A stretch of DNA of 44,105 bases, from positions 229,720,972 to 229,765,076 of the forward strand of contig JBOZIK010000001.1 of assembly GCA_051453625.1 (NCBI GenBank), written 5' to 3'. This document shows positions 31,193 through 41,520 of the stretch, piece after piece. The position numbers were made by a program, and so were the translations under genes. Positions within the stretch are counted from its first letter, which is position 1. The number at the start of each line of letters is the position of its first letter. The DNA comes from Welwitschia mirabilis (taxonomy: Eukaryota; Gnetophyta; Gnetopsida; Welwitschiales). The notes below the pieces were generated by a model, which was given only the letters and a program-made list of their open reading frames with translations, searched no databases and was not told the origin of the DNA.

Positions 31193-31799
31193 TGATATAA
31201 AATGATCCTTGAAAATAACATTTATAACAAGTTTGTATTAGTTAGGGGTATTATGTGGTAAATAGAAATAACCATGTGTAAGGTTCATGTTAGAAATGAG
31301 TAGTCATTTAGTTTGACATGTTTAAAGAGAATCAAGTTAAAAGGAAAATGCTATGGTTAGAGGGAACACATGTGTAATGAATATGCTATGTTTAGATGAT
31401 ATTCATGGTAAAATATGTTAAATGATAAATTGAGAGGACTCCTTTATGATTAAGATAATTCTTAAAGTCTTATAAGCAAGGGTAAGTGGTCAGATGAAAA
31501 TTGTGCTTTGGAAATTAGAGTTAAGAATGAATAAGTGAGAGATCTTAGATTTGGGAGTGTAAGTGGAGATTGTTAGGAGCTTAAGGAAAAGTTTCCTTCT
31601 ATAAGATCTTAGCTTAGTTATATTTTTTATCTCTTAAAGGCTACTAAGCATCAGTGTAATCTTACCTTAGTTTACATATTGATATATAGATTCACTTAGA
31701 GTTTCTATTATAATTTCTTAATAAATTCCCTCTTCTAACTTTTTCCTCTAGATTAATAACTTATTAATCTAGATGATACTACATTTACATCATAGTTCT
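31193..31799 (+). repeat. 3' LTR of short LTR element
   Basis: Second LTR copy; see the 5' copy. It begins TGATATAAAATGATCC immediately after a polypurine tract, and Gag of Copia-2 resumes beyond its right end. Confidence 0.75.
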
Positions 31800-32360
31800 T
31801 ATCTTCCTTGTATGTCGTCTGATTGCTAAACCTTCTATAGATGTTTCTACATCATAGACCTTCACCCTTTCTTTTGAAAGTAGAGTTATAATTACTATTT
31901 TTAACTTTGTTACATTGTTTCCATAAAGAAACATGCTTATAAGTGGATTGTATTATTGTGGAAGATATTATAATAGAATGATAACTTGATCTTCCTCCTC
32001 AACCTATACCTTAATACTAGAAAGACAGTGGATAAGATCATTGAATGCATTTAAGTGATCCATAATGGAAATGGAGTTTCAACTTCAAATCAAGCTTGTT
32101 CATAAGAGATTTGATCATATACGAATCATTTGATGAGATTTGATCATATACAACCCATTTGACTTTTATAATGCAAAATTAAATCCTTCTTTATGACATT
32201 AAATAATATCTAATATATAAGGCTCAAGTGAATGATGATTTAAGACCTTAGATAAAAGTCCCTTCCATTATTTATGTAAAATTATTTGATGTCTCTTTGC
32301 TTTCCCTTGTAATACCTTTTACAAACCTTGATGAATGAGTAGATCCTTGATCTTAATTTG
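31800..32360 (-). pseudogene. Copia-2 Gag, N-terminal part (decayed)
   Basis: The minus-strand traces MDHLNAFNDLIHCLSSI, EEEDQVIILL and LLSKERVKVYDVETSIEGLA fit the UBN2-type Gag of Tork-like Copia (helices around H-L-x-x-F, D-E-D-x-x-x-L-L-x-S-L-P, and the linker before the zinc knuckle). It is the other half of the Gag interrupted at 30165, which shows that the short LTR element inserted into Copia-2. Confidence 0.85.
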
Positions 32361-32458
32361 CCACAACCCTAAGTTTCTCTTGTGATTAAACTTCTTCATC
32401 TTAAAATTTTCATTTAAAACCCTACAGGCAGCTCTTCTACTATTATGTATCACTACCT

Positions 32459-32470
32459 ACTCTGATATAA
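32459..32470 (-). promoter_or_regulatory. Copia-2 primer-binding site
   Basis: The minus strand reads TTATATCAGAGT, close to the tRNA-iMet complement TGGTATCAGAGC (three mismatches, two of them G:C to A:T). It lies two bases from the LTR start at 32473. Confidence 0.75.
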
Positions 32471-32472
32471 AT

Positions 32473-33058
32473 TGAAAGAATAGAAAATTTTCTAATTAAG
32501 AAATAAATAGAAGAAAGAACGCCAAATGTAGAACCATAAAGTAAAAATATGAAAAACAATGACAAAAGGGCAAATAAATAAAATATAGAATAGGACAAAG
32601 ACACAAATATTTTACATGATTTAGTAGTATGCTTACATCCATGAAAATAGAGGATTCTCTTTAGCAAATGTAAGAATTAATGATAGAAAATACATACTAT
32701 ATAATATAGTAGTAGCATACAAATGTGCCTTAGGTTTCCCTACTTTTCAATAACAACACAACATCCTTACCTTCCATTCTATAGTATTAGAGACACAGTT
32801 AATTTTGGAAACCCCTAATAGATGTTACATAATAATAACTAATAGTGATAACTTCATTTCTTTAAGAAAGGGGAGCATATTCTTAGTATTCCTTACTCCC
32901 AAGATTAAAATAGGAAATAATTACAACCTCTTGGTAGCCCATCTACCATCTTCATTAAAAAGATAAGTTATCCATAATAATTAAGAATTATTCCTTTGAA
33001 AAATAATTTGGCATATTTTAAATTTAGAAAACTTAAATTTTGGATTACATAATTATAA
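32473..33058 (-). mobile_element. Copia-2 right LTR (5' LTR)
   Basis: Direct repeat of 26276-26865. The inner edge is set by the primer-binding site, and the outer edge meets Copia-3 sequence at about 33060. It contains the shadow frame 32443-32667, homologous to 26272-26568. Confidence 0.85.
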
Positions 33059-33159
33059 CTTTTAAACTAAATCTTTGATGTACTTCTCTTAAGTTAAAAA
33101 GATCTTATCAATTTTTTGCATAATTTCTACATCAATGTAGAATATAATTAATTGTAAAT

Positions 33160-33700
33160 TAGAAATTTCAAAGGTAAACATTAAAGAAATCTTCATGTAA
33201 TTTACATCTACTTCATTACTAGTAGTTACTAACATATTATATACACATATACTTCATCACTACAAGTTATAACCTAACATATACCATAGGAAATATAGAT
33301 TTTATTTCATCCGATTTTATGAATAGTGTAGCATCTACATCTTGATAATCACATAAGTTGAATCCAGTGATGCTCAAATAATTGGCAAGTTTTATGTACC
33401 ATGCTCTTGATCTTATTTTAGCCACATAAGATATTTATTATACTAAATGTACCTTTTTCTCCATATTATTTACTTTAAAAACATTAGATTACATTATGTA
33501 GTGTAGTTTTAATCTCTTCTAAGATGTTAAAGTAATTATAGTCCTAATGGTAGTCCATTTTTCTATTTGTATGAAGACTTCATTATAGTTTAATCCTTTA
33601 TTTGACTTAAGTCTATCATAGAAATCTTATATTTATGTCCTTTCAGGATATTTTTTGAATTATATTTATTATGAAATACCCACTTATTAAAAAGCATAGT
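33160..33700 (-). pseudogene. Copia-3 reverse transcriptase, N-terminal part
   Basis: From right to left, the minus-strand translation gives NKWVF-like text at the end of 33700, GHKYKISMIDLSQIKD, TIRT-like and IKLANYLSITGF-like segments (some frame-shifted), then SDEIKSIFPMVYV-like text near the [YF]-V-D-D position, where no Asp pair can be read. Integrase lies to the right. The C-terminal half of this RT is at 26080-26262, across Copia-2. Confidence 0.7.
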
Positions 33701-34179
33701 GTGACCTAATATAAGATCACTCACTTCTTAAGTACCATATCAATATCATATTATTATTTTATGAATTATTTACAATGATTATGTTGTAAGGAATCTTTAA
33801 AAGAAGTTGATTCATCATTAAAATTTAGATGTAACTCATTATCATAAAATGACTTAGAGTAATGCCTAGTTTTTTTTTTATTTTGTTTTTTCCTCATCAT
33901 CACAATCATCATGAAGAATAGAACATAATCAAGCACATATTTTATTCTTTGGGTATTGTTAACATTATCACTAAAAAAAAATAATGATTTTTAATGGAAC
34001 CATATTCATATGTAATATGTACACAAGCTTGTTTAGTGCCCCTAACCTAGATACTTAACATAGCAATTTGACTATAGAGAACTAAAGAGTTTAAAATAGT
34101 AGTTATCTATCCCCCATCAACCATAGGATATTCAGCATTAAAAAGTTATAAAGGATAAGAGAAATGATAAAGCTTAAAA

Positions 34180-34950
34180 AGATTAAGATCTAAATTACTC
34201 TATGAAGTTTCTAAGAGAATATCATCACGAGAGCTAATAATCTTTCAATGATTAGGCTGATCCATGTAATGCCATTTCTGTCCACTTGGGTTTCTTACAA
34301 AATTACCAATGTGAGCATGAGTATCATCTTGTCATGATATTTCTTTAGAACATGAGCATAGTAATTACATTCAAATAATCAAAAATGTGAAAGTATTAGT
34401 TTACAAACACATTATATTTTTTTTAAAAGATATACCATTTTTTAAAATATGACTAATGTGGTTATTCAGATTTACTAGAATAATGATTACTTTAACTAAT
34501 AAGTATCTTTTACAATCATTAAAATACATTGTGAAGTATGTAATTTTCATAATGGTATAATTAAATTATTTAAGAATTCCATTCTGTTAAGGTGTTTTAG
34601 GATGTGTCTTGAGATGCTTAATTCCTTCCAAAGAAAGATAGTAATTGAAATTGATTAAGGTGCATATACCACTATTATCAGAGTAGAAGACTCTAATTTT
34701 ACATATATTTCTACTTTAACTTTAAATGTTTTCAAGACATTTAAAGTGTGAATTTTGATCTTATAAAATAATGCAATTCACATGTAACAAATCATTTATA
34801 AAAAATATGAAGTATCAATATTCTTAGAGCATATGAATAAGCATGGAACCACATATATAGCTATGTATAATAAAGATCTTTAAATAAATTCTTCATTAAC
34901 TTGTTAAAAATTGATATTAAGTTTTTAATTTAAAATGCATGATTTACATT
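34180..34950 (-). pseudogene. Copia-3 integrase (decayed)
   Basis: The minus-strand translation runs IRVFYSDNSGI, then YYLSLEGIKHLKTHPKTPQQ and NGILK, which are the second-Asp and Q-Q-N-G-x-x-E regions (Glu position read as Leu-Lys here, so lost). Then GQKWHYMDQPNH and KIISSRDDILLETS, the family's V-S-R-D-V-x-F-x-E end. Further right, about 34950, traces fade. Gag of Copia-3 is not found; the solo LTR at 35020 lies where it should be. Confidence 0.85.
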
Positions 34951-35019
34951 AAGAAAAACTTCATGAAATGATACGTACAAGATGATGACCATTTATGCAC
35001 ATTGCATTCAGAGAGTAAG

Positions 35020-35437
35020 TGTAATGGTCCAAAATAACTTTGATTAAGTGGTTATTATTAAATGTAATTAAAGTATAATGAAGAATAACTACTATTGTAA
35101 TGAAAGGATGGAACCCTTCAATTTGTGACATCGTATTCCTTCATTTATTTATAAGACCATGGCCATGGAGTGGGGGTGGATAAACTATGTGGATGAAACT
35201 AATGAAAACTTTAGCTAATTATTAAGGGCCTCAGAAGAGGTATGAGGTTGTAATTCATGCCTTTATCTTTGATTACTAGTATAGGTCTTAAGCAAGAAGA
35301 ATAGATCTTACTATTTTAATAAAGAGATACTTTAGTTCTACTCAATTAACATATTATTAAATTCTTTATCCTTTTAATTTCCAATATTCCTTATTAAATG
35401 TGAGTCTAATCCTAATTTAGTAATTTGGAATGTTACA
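35020..35437 (+). mobile_element. Probable solo LTR (Gypsy-like)
   Basis: It starts TGTAATGGTCCAAAATAAC and ends GGAATGTTACA, so the ends are TGTAA and TTACA, complementary as in LTRs. An ATTTATAAGACC TATA-like box lies at about 35149 and an aataaa signal at about 35319. TGTAACGGCCCGAAATAA is a common start of Gypsy LTRs, and this one differs mainly by G:C to A:T. No internal domain follows and no partner was found, although a polypurine-like AAAAAAAAGGGGGA lies 63 bp to the right. No target duplication was identified. Confidence 0.65.
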
Positions 35438-35500
35438 GATTTTATGAAAGATATGAAGATAGTAAATTACTATCTTTCTAATCAATTAAAATAGAATATC

Positions 35501-35514
35501 AAAAAAAAGGGGGA
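35501..35514 (+). promoter_or_regulatory. Polypurine-tract-like sequence
   Basis: AAAAAAAAGGGGGA resembles the plus-strand priming tract upstream of a 3' LTR. No LTR edge clearly follows it, so it may be an orphan from a deleted element. Confidence 0.4.
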
Positions 35515-38280
35515 ATATTTTTCTTGTTAAATTTAAGTAGAATCAAAAGATAAAACCATGAGCCACAATGAACTTAGAATATACATCTAGATCAAAAATA
35601 GAAAGGGACATAATCAAGCCTCCTTAGAAGAAGATAAATCCTTAGACAAATAAAGGTTAGACTCTTGACCTTCCATGGAACCGACAATCTGCTCTACATT
35701 AGATGATCTTGAATTTGCTATAAGGACTTGAGGAGTAGGAAAAGTAGCTCAACTAGCAAAATCTAAAAATGAAGAAGCTCTCATAGACTTCAAGTAATCA
35801 GACAAGGCTTTAAGTATAGATTTAAGTTAATCTTACTATAAGAAACTAAGGTACACAGTAAGTTCTCACAAGATAGCCCTCAAACATGGTATAATGTCAC
35901 AATATCATTTATGGTAATGGCTAGTTGATCTGCATAAGTTTAAACCATCTACTTTCTCTTAGCTGATCATGCTTAAAAGTAGGCATTGTGATCTTTTAAT
36001 GTGGCCAATCTAGTGGTATCCACTCATGCCTTTATCTCAGGAAGGCATACGTTTTCCACCTCATTCTATAAAAAGAAAAAAATAAATCCAAATACAAAAA
36101 GATAGATTTAAATATATAAAAGCAGAAAAAATAAACACTACCTAGAGCATAAGAATGGTATCCTTTGTCGTCTCCTACTACTCTACCTCATGATGAGCCA
36201 TGTAATAAAAAGGCTTTATCATATGCACTAAGTTATGAAAGTCATGCACTTGTTGGGATTACTCATATTGAGGAAAATAATAAAGTGTAAAGTAGCCCAT
36301 GACTTTAATCATAATCATAAGATAAGTTTATTATGTAAGAATTAAAAAAAAAAGTAAACATCATCTAGTCACGAAGGGTGGGTCACCTATGTAAGGAGCA
36401 TGTCTCAAAGAATGTGGAAATCTCTAAGGTGATCTATAAAATTTTTAATCCTTAGAGAAAGCAAATACAACACGAAGAGTATCTAATCCATTCAATAAGT
36501 AACTTGGCCTATGTCATTAACTTTACTTAGTGGTGCAGGAGAAGGGCAATGAAAGGACTACAGAGTCTACTCAACCATTAATAAATCCTATGATGTAGAA
36601 GAAGGAAAGAAGAGGGTGGAATAGGAATTGTCCCCATCTAATGGCAAATCATTGAAATCTAAAAGCTCACCATTAAGATCTAGATCTAAGTTAGAAAGTA
36701 CTCTTAAGAAGCTAGATGGAAATGAAACTATGGAATCACTCACCACAAGTATCTACTCCTTAGCTATTTTAGATCCTTTAAAACATATAAGGGAGTAAAC
36801 TCCACATTGTTCTCATCCATCACAAGATATGAATCCTATAATTTAGAGAATATATTTTACATTAAAAGAAAAAAATTAAAAAGATAAAAGGTATTTAGGG
36901 AAAAAAAGTAACTCATCCTGCGAGTCTAGGTATGATGTTAAAACCTTAGGAGTACATCCTCCTCATTCACCTTACAAGAAATAGGCTACACAACATTTTT
37001 CTTCATGTGATGCCATGAGAAGTCTTGTGAACTAGAAGTAGTTATCTTATGCATCTACATAAAAGATAAATGAAATACATGGTTATTATCAAAACATCAG
37101 AAGAAAAATAGTAGTTTAATTTCTACCTCAAAAAAGATAAGAAAAATACCCTCAAAAAACTCTTCAGAATCACATGAACCTAAATGTTCTCCTTTTATTA
37201 CACTGAAATAGCATGTATAAAGTAAGGATCAATAAGGTACATCATCTAGATATAGCAAAAAGGAATAATTAACTGAAAAACAAGAAAATTATTGAAGATT
37301 TTCTAGATTAGTACTTGTGAAGTACAGTCCTAAAAGTATGTAAAAACACTTCCTTCTGTCTCTACCTCTTTTCAAATGAATAGGTTGGATCAATGTATAA
37401 GAATAAATGGTAGCAACCAAATTAAAATAAATCCCTCTAACAATAAAATATGTCAAGTAGATGGTGTAATGAAGGATCTCACTAGTATGGTCATGCAGAA
37501 AGGCTCGACAAGTTATTAGTTGGCCATAAGTAACATAATAAGGAGTTATGAAGTTAGTGGTTGCAACACCATACCTATGGATATCTACTTCCCTTATGAA
37601 AATAAAATAATATAACTATCTAAATAAGAAATCCCTGAAATCAAACTTAGAACAAATAGCCTTAAGGAGGATGCTATCATCCTCACTTAAACAAAAGACC
37701 AAATGAATACTCTCCTTAGAAATAGGAATGGGATCATTTACAAGATGCAAAATAGTACTTTTTAAAGATCAAAAGAGGCATACAAAGAATATAATATATA
37801 TTAGATCATAGAATGCCAAATTTGAAAAGAGGAAAAATCATAAAATTAATCAAATTAGAATAAACTATCCAAGAAAACCTTAACTATGAAGCCCTCTCTT
37901 GAATTTCTAACTTTGTGGAATGAACATTTGTAGAATTCCAAGAAATATAAGGGAAAAGACATTAGGTCATACATTAAATAAGTAAATAATAAAGATTGAA
38001 GAGGAAAAAAAGTTATCCTAAGAAGCTTATAAAGGAGATGCCTTGACTTTGCCTGCAAGAAAAGGACCTCTCAAAGAAAGGTACAATAAAATAATAAAGA
38101 AATACTTTAAAAAAAGAATAAAACAAAGATAATAGATGCATAACTAAAAGAAGAACATTGGACCACTCCACATGTAAACTATGTAAAAAACCCATAGAGG
38201 ACCTAGGGTTAACTTTAGTAAAAATCTAAACCATAATCAAGTTAACTATGATCATAGTTTATTCTAACTATAGTTCAATT
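35515..38280. other. Unassigned region, coding-like traces on minus strand
   Basis: The minus strand holds several moderately open, aromatic-rich traces, for example REVDIHRYGVATTNF, ITPYYVTYGQLITCRAF (about 37480-37580) and RMRWKTYAFLR near 36060. They look like degraded protein-coding sequence but match no domain I know well enough to name. They could be the Gag of a Gypsy-type element or a plant transposon-associated protein. Open frames at 37855-38058 and 38013-38195 are minor and show no motif. Base composition is slightly less AT-rich than the flanks. Confidence 0.4.
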
Positions 38281-38301
38281 TGACATTGCTGTTGAGGGCC
38301 C

Positions 38302-39235
38302 CATACCTAACATTGCACTTTGACATAAAACTTGACATTATACTTAGACATAAAATTTAATGTTACAGTTGAGGGCTTCACACCTAATATTATACTTAGA
38401 CATAGAACTCAACATTGTACTTGGAAATAGAATTTAATGTTATAGTTAAGGTTTCCACACCTTATGTTACACTTAGACAAAGAATTTAACATTGCACTTG
38501 AACATAGATTTCAATGTCATAATTAAGGGCTCCACACCTAACATTGTAGTTAAAAATAAAATGCAATTTTGCACTGGGACACAAAACTCAAAGTCATACT
38601 TGGACATAAAATTAAATGTCAAAAATTTCACAATCATAACTTCACTTGGATACACAAATCAGTGTTGTCCTTAGGCACAAACCACAATGTCATAGTTTAA
38701 GGGCATTGCACTTGATTATAAAGTCTAGTATCAAAGTTGGAAGTTAACATCACAGTTCAATAACCAACATTTCACTTGGTCATAGAGTTTAAAATTACAT
38801 TTAGAGGTAAATGTTGAAGTTAAAGGGACAACATTGCACTTGGTTAGAGATTTTAATGTCATAATTAAAGCATGAAGTCATAGTTTAAGGGCTAATATTA
38901 CACTTGATCATAGAGTCCAACATCATAGTTGAAGGTTAACATCATAATTTAAAGGCCAACGTTGCACTTGGTCATAGAGTTCAACATCATAGTTAAGGGC
39001 TAATGTTGTAGTTGGAAGGCTAATGTCATACTTGACCATAGAACCCAATATTGTAGTTGGATCTTGATATCTTAGTTAAAGAATTAATGTCGCACTTATC
39101 CAAGAAGGATAACATCACAATTGGAAGGATAACTTCACACATGGCTAAGGACCCTAATATCATAGTTGATATTTTTACATTATAGTTTCTTATCTTCATG
39201 CCTGATGTCATAGTTACTCTTCTAAACTTCATGTC
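38302..39235. repeat. Hierarchical minisatellite (about 20-25-bp monomers, 77-bp higher-order unit)
   Basis: The phrase cacacctaacatt-like recurs at 38302, 38379, 38456 and 38533, exactly 77 bp apart each time. Within each 77-bp unit there are three related monomers of 20-25 bp with the core taaYRtYRYaRtt. To the right of 38600 the order changes to units such as aacatcatagttgaagg and gttgcacttggtcatagag, with spacings of 64, 44 and 20. I see no reading frame through the array and 77 is not a multiple of three. The open frames at 38473-38655 and 38492-38674 are by-products. Confidence 0.88.
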
Positions 39236-39239
39236 ACTC

Positions 39240-40600
39240 TTGCTAATCTCTTAGGTAGTTATAACAATTATGATAGTTGCATAAGTTATTAACTAATATT
39301 TCAATAGTTACTAATCATTAATTAATTGATATGAGAGTTTATTGGATTTCTTAAAGCAATATTATTTAAGACTAGTAGAGCTCACAAATAAGGTCATGAC
39401 AAAAACCCACTACTACCGCAACCGCCTACTCCTATGACCCACTTCTTCATCCAGAGTTGTAGGGAAGCTGGAGTGACTAACACATGGTAGGGTGGGGTTA
39501 GATCGGTACTGAACCTTTCTTACAATAATGTACACCTCTAGAGGGGTAGGTAAGGTTGGAGCTGTATGTATAGAAAGAACAACTTGTTGCAAGGTGAATG
39601 CCATTATGTCTTTATGATAAGGGGATACCCTTATGTATCCCCTAGTATGTTGGTAAGTGCCAACACAAAATCACCACTGCACCACTACGTAAGGGGTATG
39701 GCAAGGCAGGGCGAAAAAGACATAAAACAAATTAAAGAGTCATAGAGTAGAAGGTGAATTCTAAAATAGACATAATGAAAACCAACTAAATGAGATTCAA
39801 TAACAAATTCAAGAATTTTATAACATGCTTTACTTCCTCCTTAGTGTTTAAAATAGTTTGATTGTCCAATGGAGCATGATCTATAAATACCACTTAAATA
39901 GCCATCCATAGCTAGATAAAATTTTGTTACCAAACTAATGGATCTTTAAAGCCTATAAATGAGACTTCTGAATGGAGAAGTCAATCTCTAAAAATTCATG
40001 TTCAATAGAGATAATGACTTGATAAGAGATGAGTGAGAGTGAAATAAGATTATCAAAATGATTCATCTACACATTTATAAGGATAAGCAAGAATCAATGA
40101 GAAAGCTATGTTTTGGCCTCAAGAGGTAGAAAAGTATTTTATGCTTAGAAATACACCATTAAAATAAGATCCATCTATGTCTCATGAATCTTCTTACTAG
40201 AAATGCAAAATAATTATGGCTTTGATGCATATAGAAAGATGATCATAGAGTCCCTTAGGATATTTTCATAGAGGAATTTAAAAGAAAAGAAAAAAATCAT
40301 CCTTGATGATTTTTTTTATGGATTAGATGATAGTGTTTTAGTATTTCTATTTATAAAATGATTGTTGAATGAATACTTTTCAAAATTATAATATTTCATG
40401 AAGTATTAAAAGAATTTATTTAAGAAGTATATCATCAACAATTTCATTTGCATACTTCCATTGAAGGTCTAAAGTATCCTTTACACTTTTAAGGTTAAAT
40501 CTATTGAGAATGCTTACAAGAAAACAAAGCACTATCTAAATGCACAATACAACACATGATCAAAAACTCAAATGATTAAAACCACCTCCATCAGGAATTA
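39240..40600. other. Unassigned DNA with a GC-richer island at 39400-39710
   Basis: The island contains an open minus frame at 39413-39604 (MAFTLQQVVLSIHTAPTLPT and on) and keeps CpG dinucleotides, unlike its flanks. I recognise no product. A hairpin-forming GGGGATAC-N6-GTATCCCC lies at 39621-39642. The rest, 39720-40600, shows only weak coding-like traces on the plus strand and probably belongs to the 5' part of Gypsy-3. Confidence 0.4.
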
Positions 40601-40637
40601 GTCTCCTTATAAAGAATTTAAAACTAATACCATTAAT

Positions 40638-40676
40638 TATAAGTATAAGAAGAAAGGTCACATAGTTAAAAACTAT
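40638..40676 (+). pseudogene. Gypsy-3 Gag zinc knuckle with three Cys changed to Tyr
   Basis: The plus strand reads YKYKKKGHIVKNY, a CX2CX4HX4C knuckle in which every Cys codon is TAT or equivalent, while Gly-His is intact. It is a clear example of repeated TGT or TGC to TAT changes. It lies upstream of the Gypsy RT fragment, as Gag should. Confidence 0.7.
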
Positions 40677-41299
40677 TCTTCTAGATGATTTGAAGCTATA
40701 CTTTATATTTGCACTTAACATCAGGGACAATAACATCTAGGGCCATCTATAAAATGAGGATACACTGTTTCTCACATAAGTTTGATAACAAATCAATTTT
40801 TAATTCTAAAATTACTAGGTTTCATTTCTTATTTTCTACTTTTATTTTTAATCAATAGTAATGCTTCTCATAATTTCATCTTATTTTCCTTGTTTTGAAA
40901 ATTAAATATCACTTGCTTTCAAGAAATTAAATCTTTCATAACGATAGGAGGAGGAAATAGCCTTTTCCAAAATGGAATAAGAGGATAGATAATATTTATA
41001 AGTCAAAAACTTGAGTTGAGGGATAAGTTTTATGCCTTCATCATCTATAGTTATAAAGCCATTTTAGAAATGTCTATTATTGTTAAATATAGAAGTAGAA
41101 TAAATTTTCATGAAAGGACCTTGATAGTCCCATCCTCATTTAAGAAATAAATGCTTAAAGGGAAGAGACAAAATAAGAAGATCTTCTTAACTATCAAAAA
41201 TCAAATAAAAATGGTACTATTATAAAAACAATTATTGCTAAAACTAATCAAATAAAAAGATATAAGTTTATAACATGTTCTTTTAGAAGAGTTATAATA

Positions 41300-41505
41300 A
41301 TTTAGCCCAGTCTTTAGAAAACTGATAGCTTCACCACCCAAAAGGAAAGTACAGAACACCATAAAATTGATTCTTAGAGCTCAACTAGTAGCAAGAATTA
41401 CCTATAGATTCTCTATGATGGAACTTAGAGAGTTAAAAGTACAACTTGAATAAATTCTATTTAAAGGAAACACTCACTTAAGTGCATCTTCCTAGGATGC
41501 CCATT
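41300..41505 (+). pseudogene. Gypsy-3 reverse transcriptase N-terminal fragment
   Basis: The plus-strand frame gives PPKRKVQNTIKLILRAQLVA, then RITYRFSMMELRELKVQLE, a stop, ILFKGNTHLSASS. This matches the Gypsy RT entry region (L-P-P-x-R-x-x-x-x-x-I-x-L-x-P-G, x-P-Y-R-x-x-x-x-E-L-x-E-L-K-x-Q-L). The stop replaces a CAA-type codon. The domain is cut off at about 41520, where the Athila/Tat-like LTR starts, so the remaining pol is outside the window or deleted. Confidence 0.85.
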
Positions 41506-41520
41506 AATGAGCTACCAAAT

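Larger units (their letters stand above)
30165..31799 (+). mobile_element. Short non-autonomous LTR element inserted in Copia-2 gag
   Basis: Two direct LTR copies (30165-30739 and 31193-31799) flank only about 450 bp. A polypurine tract, AAGAAAGGGTG at 31180-31190, ends just before TGATAT, the start of the second LTR. Both LTRs carry aatttcttaataaa near their 3' third, which may be a polyadenylation signal. No pol domain is present, so it would need enzymes in trans. Its size is at the large end of TRIM elements and fits a strongly deleted Gypsy-like derivative. No clear target duplication (5 bp before: gttaa). Confidence 0.78.

Noticed and set aside
26272-32667. Two similar minus-strand open frames at 26272-26568 and 32443-32667, sharing SCKIF and Leu/Phe-rich stretches, as a duplicated membrane-protein gene.
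   Set aside because: They are the same part of the two Copia-2 LTRs, so similarity follows from the LTR pair. Hydrophobicity is a result of A/T-rich codons.
35515-38280. Known plant Gypsy-type transposon domain or plant mobile domain.
   Set aside because: A general impression of aromatic-rich sequence only; no motif could be matched with confidence.
38473-38674. Opposed open frames of 60 codons at 38473-38655 and 38492-38674.
   Set aside because: Both lie in the minisatellite, whose 77-bp period does not preserve a frame.
38302-39235. CRISPR array.
   Set aside because: Units are contiguous and degenerate with no unique spacers, and the genome is a plant's.
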